Of a stretch of DNA of 64,000 nucleotides, positions 53,601 to 56,176 are shown one piece after another (within the stretch, counting starts at the first letter, position 1; the number at the start of each line of letters is the position of its first letter). The stretch lies in the NCBI GenBank assembly GCA_038049695.1, contig CP142461.1:31379001-31443000 (forward strand), in the 5' to 3' direction. The notes under the pieces were generated by a model. It did not search any database. It was given only the letters and a program-made list of their open reading frames with translations, and was not told where the DNA came from. Origin of the DNA: Cinnamomum chago (taxonomy: Eukaryota > Streptophyta > Magnoliopsida > Laurales > Lauraceae). Both the position numbers and the translations under genes were made by a program.

Positions 53601-55291
53601 ATGGTTATGGTGGGTGGCAGAGCAGGGCCATGGCCTGTGGAAGCAGATTTTAATTTGCAAATATTGCTCACAAATGGTGGTTGGTTTGTGCCCAACCAGC
53701 ATTTTACATCGTCGGGCTTTTGGAAATCTATTATTTCTATAAAGGAAGGATTTTGCAATGGATTCGGTACAAGGCTTATAATGGGTTGGCAAGATGAATG
53801 GTGTGGGGAAAGCTCTTTGGCTTCTCAGTTCTCTAATATGTTCTTGTTAGATCGAAGGCAACATACTTTAGTTTCAGATTGTTATTGCCTTACGGGTGGG
53901 AGAGTGGTATGGGAATTTTCTTTTCGGAGAAATCTGTTGGATAGTGAGGTTTCTGATTTCGCTTTAATGCTAGGTATGATTGAGAAGGTCTACATTTCTT
54001 TTGGAAAATTGGATGTCAAATTATGGAAACCTGATGTCAAAGGTCAATTTTCTATCAAGTCGTTTTATAATGTGTTAATAGACAATAATGAAAGGGCGGG
54101 AGCCTGGAATAACTTTTGGGTGAATTCAATTCTGCAAAGAGTTCTTGTTTTTTGTTGGATTGCTAGAAATCATGAAATCCTGACAATCGACCAATCAAGA
54201 AAAAGGAGCCATATTGCTGTTAACGGTTGTCCTTTGTGTTTGAATGATGAGAAAACAGTGCATCATTTGTTAATTCATTGTGCTTTTGCTCATGGTGTTT
54301 GGTCTGCTATCATTAATATGTTTGATATGAATTGGGTTATACCAGGGACAGTTGAAGGTCTTTTCATTCAATGGTGTTTTGGATGTAAGTTCTTTCGCTG
54401 TAAGATTTTATGGATAAGAGCTCTGTATGTTATCCTTTGGAAGCTTTGGTTGGAAAGAAACATAAGGTTTTACAGAATAATTGTAAATTAGTTAAAGAGG
54501 TGGTTTTTTTTTTTGGTTAGGAGTTAAAGAGGTGGTTGAATCTATTGTTTGGTCTATTTCGGAATGGGTGGTTAACCGGAGGGAATTTTTAGAAGTCTCT
54601 TTGGAAGATCTCAATAGCTCTTGCTCAGTTTTTTTTTCCAAAGGGAGCATCTTTCATAGAACTCTTTGGACAAGCCCTCCTAATGGTGTTTTAAAAGTAA
54701 AATCTTGATGGTTATTTTCTACACTCTTCTCGAAGGGGAGGTACTGGAGGCGTTATTAGGGACTGTAATGGTATCGTTGTAAGGAACTTCTCGAGGCCTA
54801 TGGACTCTCTGAGTGCTAATGAAGCTGAAGTTTATGCTCTTATTGGTTGTCGTGAGTTGTTATCTTTGGAAATCCTCAATGCTATTCTTGAGGGGGATTC
54901 TTATTCGGCTATTCAAAGGGGTGTTGGGGAAGCTTTTATTCCTCGGCAATTACTGGATTGGGTGGAGGAGGTATAGGACATCTCTAGACGTTTGGGTGCT
55001 TCATTCCATCATAATTTATTAGAAGCTAATGTCATGGCAGATGCTCTTTTTTGGGGGGGGAGGGGGGCGCGCGCCGGGCAGCTGTGGGGAGCAAACCCAC
55101 CCCTTATGCCACTCCACCAATGCCCAGGTGGGTATTCACACCATGTTTCCCAAATTGTATATTTATATTTGTTCACAGGATCAATCAAACGATACATATC
55201 TCTCTGTTTGAAGTGAGATGTGGCCAATCTCTTTGCACAGGCTTTGGTTGATGTAAGCAATTTTGATAAAGTGGAGGCGATCCCCAGGTAG
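8952..55291 (+). CDS. FTSHI5: Inactive FtsH-like AAA protein FTSHI5, chloroplastic (19 exons, complete)
   Basis: Joined exons: 8952-9856, 10810-11281, 16399-16599, 16806-17099, 17278-17547, 18506-18595, 18691-18822, 20054-20227, 22212-22333, 27539-27740, 29040-29168, 31474-31656, 45454-45573, 47195-47380, 47512-47586, 49269-49328, 49514-49621, 52013-52093, 55241-55291. All joints keep frame; about 1284 residues, close to about 1320 in Arabidopsis. The order is: Ser/Pro/His-rich transit peptide, hydrophobic segment 81-96, charged coiled region 130-500, membrane segment about 665-688, AAA domain with Walker A GERGTGKT at 794-801, Walker B-like IIFVED at 850-855, and arginine-finger block [10 protein letters not shown] at 909-918. 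The protease zinc site reads WAAGR at 1070-1074 instead of HEAGH, so it cannot bind zinc. In Arabidopsis FTSHI5 belongs to the Ycf2-FtsHi-FtsH12 inner-envelope motor that pulls preproteins into chloroplasts, and its loss is embryo-lethal. Only the last exon is doubtful. Confidence 0.92.
9857..10809 (+). other. FTSHI5 intron 1
   Basis: A 953 bp GT-AG intron. It carries T runs (10242-10250, 10371-10387) and a weak internal duplication: gtacagcttcaatggcagctagctat at about 10491 resembles gtacagtttcgatagcagctggctat at about 10649. No transposon end was recognised. Confidence 0.85.
10810..11281 (+). CDS. FTSHI5: FTSHI5 exon 2
   Basis: Completes S302 and runs to Q459 ([19 protein letters not shown] to GKQYVAQRQ). 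Acceptor tttgcag, donor CAG|GTGCAT. Highly charged helical sequence, including the family-conserved blocks [32 protein letters not shown] and [12 protein letters not shown]. Confidence 0.95.
11510..11784 (+). mobile_element. LTR retrotransposon fragment: LTR end plus primer-binding site
   Basis: The sequence from about 11510 ends at a primer-binding site TGGTATCAGAGC (11773-11784), complementary to the 3' end of plant initiator tRNA-Met. The LTR-like part resembles a second copy at about 50885-51150 (tttgtagtgag, aacttgaggga versus aacttaagggt, ttcttctgtgg, ctctctcatcctctc). No coding region follows on this strand. Confidence 0.65.
12584..12908. mobile_element. Tourist-like MITE with TAA target duplication
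   Basis: Ends GGGCATGTTTGTTTCGAAG and CTTCAACCAAACAAGCCC are inverted repeats, flanked by TAA on both sides (12581-12583, 12909-12911). The 3 bp TAA duplication and GGGC ends fit the PIF/Harbinger superfamily. An internal 30 bp unit (cataaggctaaaagtgcctt) is tandemly duplicated at about 12724 and 12755. The open frame at 12562-12939 is produced by the repeat and is not a gene. Confidence 0.85.
13190..13990 (-). pseudogene. Ty3/gypsy gag remnant
   Basis: On the minus strand, 13950-13723 encodes a Retrotrans_gag-like segment ([30 protein letters not shown]), and 13562-13197 encodes a tail with cysteine/histidine clusters ([25 protein letters not shown]) like gag zinc knuckles. The reading frame is broken between them, and protease, RT and integrase are not visible nearby. 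It is a decayed fragment inside FTSHI5 intron 2, antisense to the gene. Confidence 0.75.
15751..15919 (+). mobile_element. 169 bp LINE 3' end with 14 bp target duplication
   Basis: A very short, 5'-truncated L1 insertion. It keeps the end of an RNase H-like reading frame ([15 protein letters not shown], stop at about 15829), a T-rich 3' UTR, and the tail tggaataaaatttaactgttataaaaaaaat. AGAGAACCTTCATC occurs exactly on both sides, at 15737-15750 and 15920-15933. Confidence 0.85.
16399..16599 (+). CDS. FTSHI5: FTSHI5 exon 3
   Basis: Residues 460-526, phase 0 on both sides (acceptor actgcag, donor CGG|GTACAT). Contains the conserved [20 protein letters not shown] and [19 protein letters not shown] blocks. 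Confidence 0.95.
16806..17099 (+). CDS. FTSHI5: FTSHI5 exon 4
   Basis: Residues 527-624 ([20 protein letters not shown] to VEFIIPKS). The end, [17 protein letters not shown], is hydrophobic and may be membrane-inserted. Donor TCG|GTAAGA, acceptor gatgcag. Confidence 0.95.
17278..17547 (+). CDS. FTSHI5: FTSHI5 exon 5
   Basis: Residues 625-714. Begins [20 protein letters not shown] and includes the membrane segment [20 protein letters not shown] (667-686), followed by a basic stretch that marks the stromal side. Donor GTG|GTAAAT. Confidence 0.95.
17548..18505 (+). other. FTSHI5 intron 6-side spacer (intron 5)
   Basis: A 958 bp T-rich intron between exons 5 and 6. I see a diverged pair of segments around acttttagttgaaagctgt (about 18150) and acttttagttaaaagttgt (about 18239), but no transposon ends. 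Confidence 0.8.
18506..18595 (+). CDS. FTSHI5: FTSHI5 exon 6
   Basis: Residues 715-744, a basic linker ([20 protein letters not shown] then [10 protein letters not shown]). Acceptor ttttgcag, donor AAG|GTTCAT. Confidence 0.95.
18691..18822 (+). CDS. FTSHI5: FTSHI5 exon 7
   Basis: Residues 745-788, ending EMGARAPR. This is the entry to the AAA domain ([20 protein letters not shown]), the same place where active FtsH proteins have the GA..P..LL.GPPG approach. Donor CGG|GTATGA. Confidence 0.95.
18823..20053 (+). other. FTSHI5 intron 7
   Basis: A 1231 bp GT-AG intron, T-rich in places, with an A run at 19773-19790. No transposon or RNA gene was recognised. The open frame at 19725-19976 spans the A run and looks accidental. 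Confidence 0.8.
20054..20227 (+). CDS. FTSHI5: FTSHI5 exon 8 (Walker A)
   Basis: Residues 789-846. Walker A GERGTGKT is at 794-801 with the catalytic lysine and threonine intact; [20 protein letters not shown] follows. The donor TTG|GTTGTC is weak by plant standards but is the only one that keeps homology with exon 9. Confidence 0.95.
20436..22000 (-). mobile_element. 5'-truncated L1-type LINE, antisense in FTSHI5 intron 8
   Basis: On the minus strand, from high to low coordinates: post-RT region (about 21980-21500, [12 protein letters not shown] and [11 protein letters not shown]), zf-RVT zinc cluster ([19 protein letters not shown], about 21410-21350), RNase H start ([20 protein letters not shown], about 20970-20910) and RNase H end ([17 protein letters not shown], about 20660-20610). 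It ends with a 3' tail ACTGTTACCGGTC plus poly-A, seen as the T run 20436-20450. Several frame breaks make it non-functional. Confidence 0.85.
22057..22127. repeat. TC(26)-AC compound microsatellite
   Basis: A TC run from 22057 to 22108 continues directly into an AC run to 22127. It is only 85 bases upstream of the FTSHI5 exon 9 acceptor. Confidence 0.95.
22212..22333 (+). CDS. FTSHI5: FTSHI5 exon 9 (Walker B region)
   Basis: Residues 847-886 plus two bases of codon 887. It holds the Walker B-like [13 protein letters not shown]. Active FtsH has DE where this has ED, so the metal-coordinating and catalytic acids are swapped, as is typical of FTSHI5. GVRGQFIH and the conserved [11 protein letters not shown] follow. 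Donor GG|GTAAAG. Confidence 0.95.
22630..22960 (-). mobile_element. Cassandra-like TRIM LTR with 5S-rRNA-like segment
   Basis: Read on the minus strand, 22770-22690 closely resembles plant 5S rRNA: GGATCCCACAAGAACTC, then GAGTTAAGCGTGCTTGGGCG (the A-box region) and GGATGGCTAACCGCCCGGGA (near the C box). It is followed by CCAAAGCGGATAATATCATG and ends near TGTGACA (22630). This arrangement is the hallmark of Cassandra LTRs, which carry a 5S-derived pol III promoter. Substitutions in the internal control regions suggest decay. The other end is unclear (TGTGGGATTT-like sequence near 22850), and I found no second LTR. Confidence 0.8.
23016..24534 (-). pseudogene. hAT-type transposase gene, BED zinc finger plus DUF659, broken
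   Basis: The first frame (24534-23506, 342 residues) has a BED-type zinc finger ([13 protein letters not shown], with HLIHEPGH following, about residues 25-75) and a DUF659 domain ([20 protein letters not shown], then [16 protein letters not shown]). It runs out of frame just where the second part begins (23525-23016: [17 protein letters not shown] to [14 protein letters not shown]), probably through a deletion of some 20 codons relative to the family. The C-terminal hAT dimerisation domain is missing. The protein would not be active. It sits antisense in FTSHI5 intron 9. Confidence 0.85.
24594..25060. repeat. Minisatellite of about 11 units, 40-50 bp each
   Basis: Units of the form gcatcaag(a/g)a + A-rich run + gaaacagcagcagcagcata start at about 24594, 24643, 24680, 24731, 24776, 24825, 24870, 24918, 24957, 24999 and 25044. 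It lies just upstream of the hAT transposase start on the same strand. The 289-residue open frame on the minus strand (25510-24641) is a translation of this repeat, with repeated LDAMLLLLF. Confidence 0.85.
25380..25560. repeat. Short tandem repeat, ggcacagcacgacgacagca type
   Basis: Three to four imperfect copies of a roughly 45 bp unit (ggcacagcacgatgacagcagcaatggct). It is probably part of the same hAT element leader. Confidence 0.7.
25660..25880. repeat. Cluster of GTATCCG / GTGTCCGTG words, likely hAT subterminal region
   Basis: Many copies of GTATCCG or CGTGTCC crowd into 220 bases on both strands, ending with two copies of cgtgcttcatagg(t/a)tat. Dense subterminal motif arrays are typical of hAT elements, where transposase binds them, so this is likely the outer end of the element that carried the transposase at 23016-24534. 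That link is inference; I found no matching inverted end. Confidence 0.5.
26085..26310. repeat. Dispersed repeat with ttaatagccagaaacaccaaaagct ends
   Basis: The word gttaatagccaggaacaccaaaagctc occurs at about 26085 and again, nearly the same, at about 26240. Its inverse (gagcttttggtgtttacagttattagcatgg) follows at about 26277. This makes an inverted pair around 26270. Confidence 0.6.
26716..26846 (+). mobile_element. SINE-like element
   Basis: TTAGAGCCGAGGG followed by TGTTCGAATCC resembles tRNA-derived A and B boxes; the body (ttgatatacattgttcaatcg, gagcttttggtgtttctggc) matches the repeats at 4361-4436 and 26085-26310. No target duplication was found. It could instead be an LTR edge, because TGGTATCA-like words occur in the related copies. 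Confidence 0.4.
27539..27740 (+). CDS. FTSHI5: FTSHI5 exon 10 (sensor/arginine-finger region)
   Basis: Completes G887 and continues to K954. [20 protein letters not shown] is the second region of homology of AAA proteins; arginines 912 and 915 are conserved. Acceptor gtgcag, donor AAG|GTAACT. Confidence 0.95.
28366..28510 (+). mobile_element. tRNA-derived SINE-like element
   Basis: Pol III-like boxes are well formed: TGGCACAGTGGAAGGTGCTC (A box) and, about 40 bases later, GAGGTTGTGGGTTCAAGTC (B box GGTTCAAGTC). A related A-box piece (gagctgtggcacagttgaaagg) occurs at about 45190. It is not a tRNA gene, because no cloverleaf with a 3' acceptor arm can be drawn. Confidence 0.6.
28940..28989. 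repeat. T run and GT microsatellite
   Basis: A run of about 20 T followed by GT repeats, 50 bases before the exon 11 acceptor; it may act as an extended pyrimidine tract. Confidence 0.9.
29040..29168 (+). CDS. FTSHI5: FTSHI5 exon 11
   Basis: Residues 955-997 ([20 protein letters not shown] to MSYAGWFA). AAA lid region. Acceptor tttgcag, donor GCC|GTAAGA. Confidence 0.95.
29169..31473 (+). other. FTSHI5 intron 11
   Basis: A 2305 bp intron. It contains T runs (29389-29402, 29636-29650) and an A run (29694-29706). I see no transposon ends and no coding signal; the open frame at 29976-30206 has no family features. Confidence 0.75.
31474..31656 (+). CDS. FTSHI5: FTSHI5 exon 12
   Basis: Residues 998-1058 ([20 protein letters not shown] to [13 protein letters not shown]). 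Acceptor gcatag, donor GAT|GTAAGA. It contains the conserved LVNHLGL and [11 protein letters not shown] blocks, the link between AAA and the former protease domain. Confidence 0.95.
31802..32087. mobile_element. MITE, family M1 copy 2
   Basis: Left end AGGCCAGTTTGACAATTTACTA, right end TAGTAAATTGCAAAAAGGGCCC, with TAA on either side (31799-31801 approximately and 32088-32090). The interior shares gagaataaaatataa and gttatgatgatattttgt with copies 1 and 3. Confidence 0.7.
32725..32995. mobile_element. MITE, family M1 copy 3, nested in a LINE
   Basis: Right end CTAGTAAAGTGCCAAACCAGCCC followed by TAA; the left end is less clear. Interior matches copies 1 and 2. Confidence 0.65.
33001..33350. 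mobile_element. Second MITE nested in the same LINE
   Basis: The left end cttttgtttgcaagaggg is inverse to the right end tcaagtgcaaacaaactggcc. It directly follows M1 copy 3. No clean target duplication was found. Confidence 0.5.
34142..34646 (-). mobile_element. Complete TRIM element, minus orientation
   Basis: Two LTRs of about 180 bp (34142-34322 and 34467-34646) enclose a 144 bp interior. Read on the minus strand, each LTR starts TGTGACGCC and ends GC(G/A)TTACA. The interior starts with aaTGGTATCAGGGCCGAC, a primer-binding site for initiator tRNA-Met, and ends with a purine-rich stretch (CCTAAGGGGTGGTGAAA). There is no coding capacity. Total length 505 bp is typical for TRIMs. Flanking 5-mers do not match, so its ends have been rearranged. 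Confidence 0.85.
34653..35983 (+). mobile_element. Tandem TRIM array, plus orientation, shared LTRs
   Basis: The same family repeats head to tail: LTR remnant 34653-34702, interior from 34703, truncated LTR to 34977, interior 34978-35138, LTR 35139-35319, interior 35320-35479, LTR 35480-35658, interior 35659-35802, LTR 35803-35983. Each LTR carries CAAAGCGGACAATATCAT near its end; interiors start with TGGTATCAG(A/G)G or a close variant. Neighbouring units share an LTR, as made by unequal recombination between LTRs. Small open frames here (GRAKRAG repeats) are not genes. Confidence 0.85.
36110..36540. mobile_element. Possible MITE
   Basis: Left end aagggtcgtttgtttgcaccc and right end tgcacaaaaggcaaatggcctc are loosely inverse, and TTTA stands on both sides. 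The repeats are imperfect, so this is a low-confidence call. Confidence 0.35.
36788..37830 (+). pseudogene. Ty3/gypsy internal-deletion derivative with 3' LTR
   Basis: The frame begins in the gypsy RT entry segment (about 36888-37080: [17 protein letters not shown], then [13 protein letters not shown]) and jumps at about 37080-37098 straight into the polyprotein end ([18 protein letters not shown], about 37095-37150) and a chromodomain-like block ([15 protein letters not shown], about 37330-37375). Most of RT, RNase H and the integrase core are deleted. A purine-rich tract (ctggggagagtgg) precedes a probable 3' LTR from about 37501 to 37830, where the TATA-like tctatatataca occurs. Confidence 0.75.
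37867..38080. repeat. Tandem duplication of about 120 bp with G and C runs
   Basis: tcgtgcgtttggtcaatttg starts at 37867 and again at 37987. Copies are separated by a run of 16 G (37966-37981), and the second is followed by C runs at 38077-38095. Confidence 0.85.
38258..38552 (-). repeat. copia 3' LTR
   Basis: Downstream LTR in element orientation. The pol frame runs a few codons into it. Confidence 0.9.
38553..41586 (-). pseudogene. copia pol, frameshifted
   Basis: GAG-pre-integrase and integrase come first (41301-40705: WHKRLGHVN, zinc-binding histidines and cysteines, core acids in HSDVWG, DSCGEY and AERKN). The frame then shifts by one at about 40705-40730, and the longer frame down to 38541 carries the integrase end, RT ([13 protein letters not shown], active site YVDDM) and RNase H ([11 protein letters not shown]). 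In RNase H the usual SSAEAEYRA reads SSAKAKYRA, losing two acidic positions. Protease lies at the gag-pol border, where the expected DSGASNH reads GSEASNH, removing the catalytic aspartate. Confidence 0.9.
41587..42727 (-). pseudogene. copia gag, broken
   Basis: The start [19 protein letters not shown] (from 42727) stops at about 42659. A gag core follows (42540-42238: [31 protein letters not shown]), interrupted by an in-frame TAG at 42238-42240. The C-terminal part (to 41587) holds two CX2CX4HX4C zinc knuckles, [14 protein letters not shown] and [14 protein letters not shown]. Confidence 0.85.
43371..43382 (-). promoter_or_regulatory. copia primer-binding site
   Basis: On the minus strand TGGTATCAGAGC directly follows the 5' LTR; it pairs with initiator tRNA-Met to prime reverse transcription. 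Confidence 0.85.
43383..43674 (-). repeat. copia 5' LTR
   Basis: Upstream LTR in element orientation; would hold the promoter. Confidence 0.9.
43680..44205. repeat. Repeat dimer split by the copia insertion
   Basis: The segment aaattgcacatgtccacc to gaccattaaacttttggg occurs at 38096-38257 and 43933-44060. What follows (atccc, then tgtgggccccac and cacactggagcttacc) occurs at 43680-43815 and 44095-44180. Joining 38257 to 43680 restores the first unit, so copia landed inside a pre-existing tandem dimer. Includes a run of 29 C (43699-43727) and TA runs (43821-43848, 44214-44232). Confidence 0.75.
44233..45453. other. AT-rich end of intron 12
   Basis: No recognised gene. The repeated CGATTC / GAATCG words at 44620-44780 belong to the candidate outer element; the rest, including a purine-rich patch at 45210-45270, shows nothing specific. 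Confidence 0.5.
45454..45573 (+). CDS. FTSHI5: FTSHI5 exon 13 (degenerate zinc site)
   Basis: Residues 1059-1098. [19 protein letters not shown] aligns with the HEAGH-containing helix of FtsH proteases, but the metal-binding His-Glu-x-x-His reads Trp-Ala-Ala-Gly-Arg. The protein therefore cannot hydrolyse peptide bonds at this site. Acceptor tgctag, donor GAG|GTTTGT. Confidence 0.95.
45574..47194 (+). other. FTSHI5 intron 13
   Basis: A 1621 bp intron with a microsatellite palindrome (46444-46497) and stretches rich in GAGTCAACTC-like words (46330-46400, 46760-46880). A weak SINE-like A box lies at about 46630. Confidence 0.75.
46444..46497. repeat. Palindromic CA-AT-TG microsatellite
   Basis: tacacacacacacc-aga-(TA)n-tct-gtgtgtgtgtgta can fold into one long hairpin of about 25 base pairs. 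Confidence 0.9.
47195..47380 (+). CDS. FTSHI5: FTSHI5 exon 14
   Basis: Residues 1099-1160 ([20 protein letters not shown] to SSELKQAQE). Acceptor cttgcag, donor GAG|GTAGAT. Confidence 0.95.
47512..47586 (+). CDS. FTSHI5: FTSHI5 exon 15
   Basis: Residues 1161-1185 ([20 protein letters not shown] then FTNNA). The exon ends GCG|GTACTCTCTC, so the splice donor runs straight into a CT microsatellite. Confidence 0.93.
47590..47657. repeat. CT microsatellite at the exon 15 splice donor
   Basis: About 34 CT units with one CG interruption near the end, beginning at intron position +4. Only GTA of the donor lies outside it. Confidence 0.95.
47663..48100. repeat. Identical 219 bp tandem duplication
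   Basis: cagcagttacatggctattt to ctcagttcatggc occurs at 47663-47881 and 47882-48100. I found no differences between the copies by eye, so it is either recent or an assembly error next to the microsatellite. Confidence 0.9.
49269..49328 (+). CDS. FTSHI5: FTSHI5 exon 16
   Basis: Residues 1186-1205, [20 protein letters not shown]. Acceptor gtctcag, donor AAG|GTATTT. Confidence 0.93.
49514..49621 (+). CDS. FTSHI5: FTSHI5 exon 17
   Basis: Residues 1206-1241 ([20 protein letters not shown] to YENLTGK), the helical C-terminal domain equivalent to the FtsH M41 tail. Acceptor catgcag, donor AAG|GTAGAG. Confidence 0.93.
50607..50632. repeat. Run of 26 C
   Basis: An uninterrupted poly-C tract, preceded by atccca and followed by accacc; G-quadruplex or i-motif potential on opposite strands. 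Confidence 0.95.
50885..51150 (+). mobile_element. LTR fragment related to 11510-11784
   Basis: Shares several blocks with the intron 2 LTR piece (aatttgtagtgag, aacttaagggtcttttttgtaat, attcttctgtggcttcccc, ctctctcatcctctt). No primer-binding site or coding region accompanies it. Confidence 0.6.
51291..51593 (-). mobile_element. 303 bp antisense LINE tail with 10 bp target duplication
   Basis: CTTATACATT occurs at 51281-51290 and 51594-51603. The insert has an A tail on the minus strand (T run from 51291) and keeps RNase H-end sequence ([20 protein letters not shown] then LLAKALGDP, about 51510-51430). Confidence 0.8.
52013..52093 (+). CDS. FTSHI5: FTSHI5 exon 18
   Basis: Residues 1242-1268 ([20 protein letters not shown] then AKHYYRE), matching the conserved GGIRE(K/Q)EPFFL near the FTSHI5 end. 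Donor GAG|GTAAGA. If intron 18 were retained, translation would continue 21 codons to a stop at about 52157-52159. Confidence 0.93.
52170..52370. repeat. GAGTCGACTCG-rich inverted element
   Basis: ggttttaaaaaccggactcg at the left is loosely inverse to gactcagctgattttttaaacc at the right, with CGAGTC, GAGTCGACTCG and GGCCGAGTC words between. Related GAGTC/GACTC-rich pieces occur at 46330-46400, 56540-56680 and 56975-57190, so it is a dispersed family. Confidence 0.5.
53160..55050 (+). mobile_element. 5'-truncated L1-type LINE inside FTSHI5 intron 18
   Basis: The translation starts in the last part of RT ([20 protein letters not shown] at about 53205-53265, then [20 protein letters not shown] and [20 protein letters not shown]). 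It continues through [20 protein letters not shown], a zf-RVT zinc cluster ([20 protein letters not shown] at about 54228-54290), and an RNase H part ([14 protein letters not shown], about 54828-54870) to the end of RNase H (NVMADALF, about 55028-55052). A stop at 53283-53285 and frame shifts at about 53660 and after 54490 break it. No poly-A tail is seen; a G-rich, unrelated sequence follows at 55053. Confidence 0.85.
55241..55291 (+). CDS. FTSHI5: FTSHI5 exon 19, probable last exon
   Basis: From acceptor tttgcacag, phase 0, the frame reads [16 protein letters not shown] and stops at TAG (55289-55291). With exon 18 this gives YYREALVDV; Arabidopsis has NEAL at the same place, then a different tail. 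C-terminal tails of this family vary, so homology gives weak support; the acceptor and phase are good. No better candidate was seen in intron 18. Confidence 0.6.
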   Translation, partial: ALVDVSNFDKVEAIPR

Positions 55292-56144
55292 TTTGCTGGC
55301 TTGGCTGCTTCCCATCATAAGATAGTTTCTCATTGAGAAAATATATGCTGAGTTGATGAAATATAGCAACATGAGTTCGTTGCCATGTTAGTTTAGATAC
55401 TTGTGATCTCAACTTTACGGCTGTGATGCCCACTGTCACATATAATGTAACTTCATAAAAATAAAAATAAAAAAAAGCTTGAAATGGTATTTTTCATGAT
55501 AATATTGTAATATTTCCAAAATATCATGAGAGAATATGAAAATCAAATAAAACATAAAAAATCTTGCAATTCTATAAAAAGTTTATTTAAGTGTATGATT
55601 TATTTTGTATTTATTTATTTATTTAAAATTTAATGTATTTTTTTAGAGATCCTCCTGGTAATATTTCAAGAATACCCCAAGTTAAAGATATCCTGCCATC
55701 TTCAGAAAGAGAACAGCATTTGTAACAGATGTTTAGCCAAATGCATGACATAACCTTTATAGGAAGAGGGTAATCCAATAAATGAGCCTCATTTTGTTTA
55801 TGCAGCTTACTTCCAACGGCTCCAGTGATGGTGGGGCTATTCTTTCGAGTGCCACCCAAACATAGGACAGAAGAATTTTAAGAAGAAAAATTCATTGCCT
55901 GCCAGAGATCAGATTGTGTTATTTTTTAGGTTTCAAGTGATTTCTGTATGGCGTTTAAACTATCAAATTTTGGTCTAGTCTTCTCTTTTTGAGTATCTGA
56001 GAAGATGTTATTCTTTGAAACAATTATGTAAATTAGTTGCAGAGGTAAAATCTTTGGCCGGATGAGATGTTGCCTTGCCAACCATGTAATTTTTTGTAAC
56101 AATTCTTGGGGAAATGAAATTATGTGAATTTTATTTAAGAAATC

Positions 56145-56176
<32 letters not shown>

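Larger units (their letters stand above)
52094..55240 (+). other. FTSHI5 intron 18
   Basis: A 3147 bp intron whose second half is a LINE. The first part holds a repeat rich in GAGTCGACTCG. The stretch 52370-53150 shows nothing identifiable. Confidence 0.65.

Noticed and set aside
53299..54491. Host gene with a reverse-transcriptase-like protein
   Set aside because: Stops, frame shifts and the order RT end, zf-RVT, RNase H show a truncated LINE.
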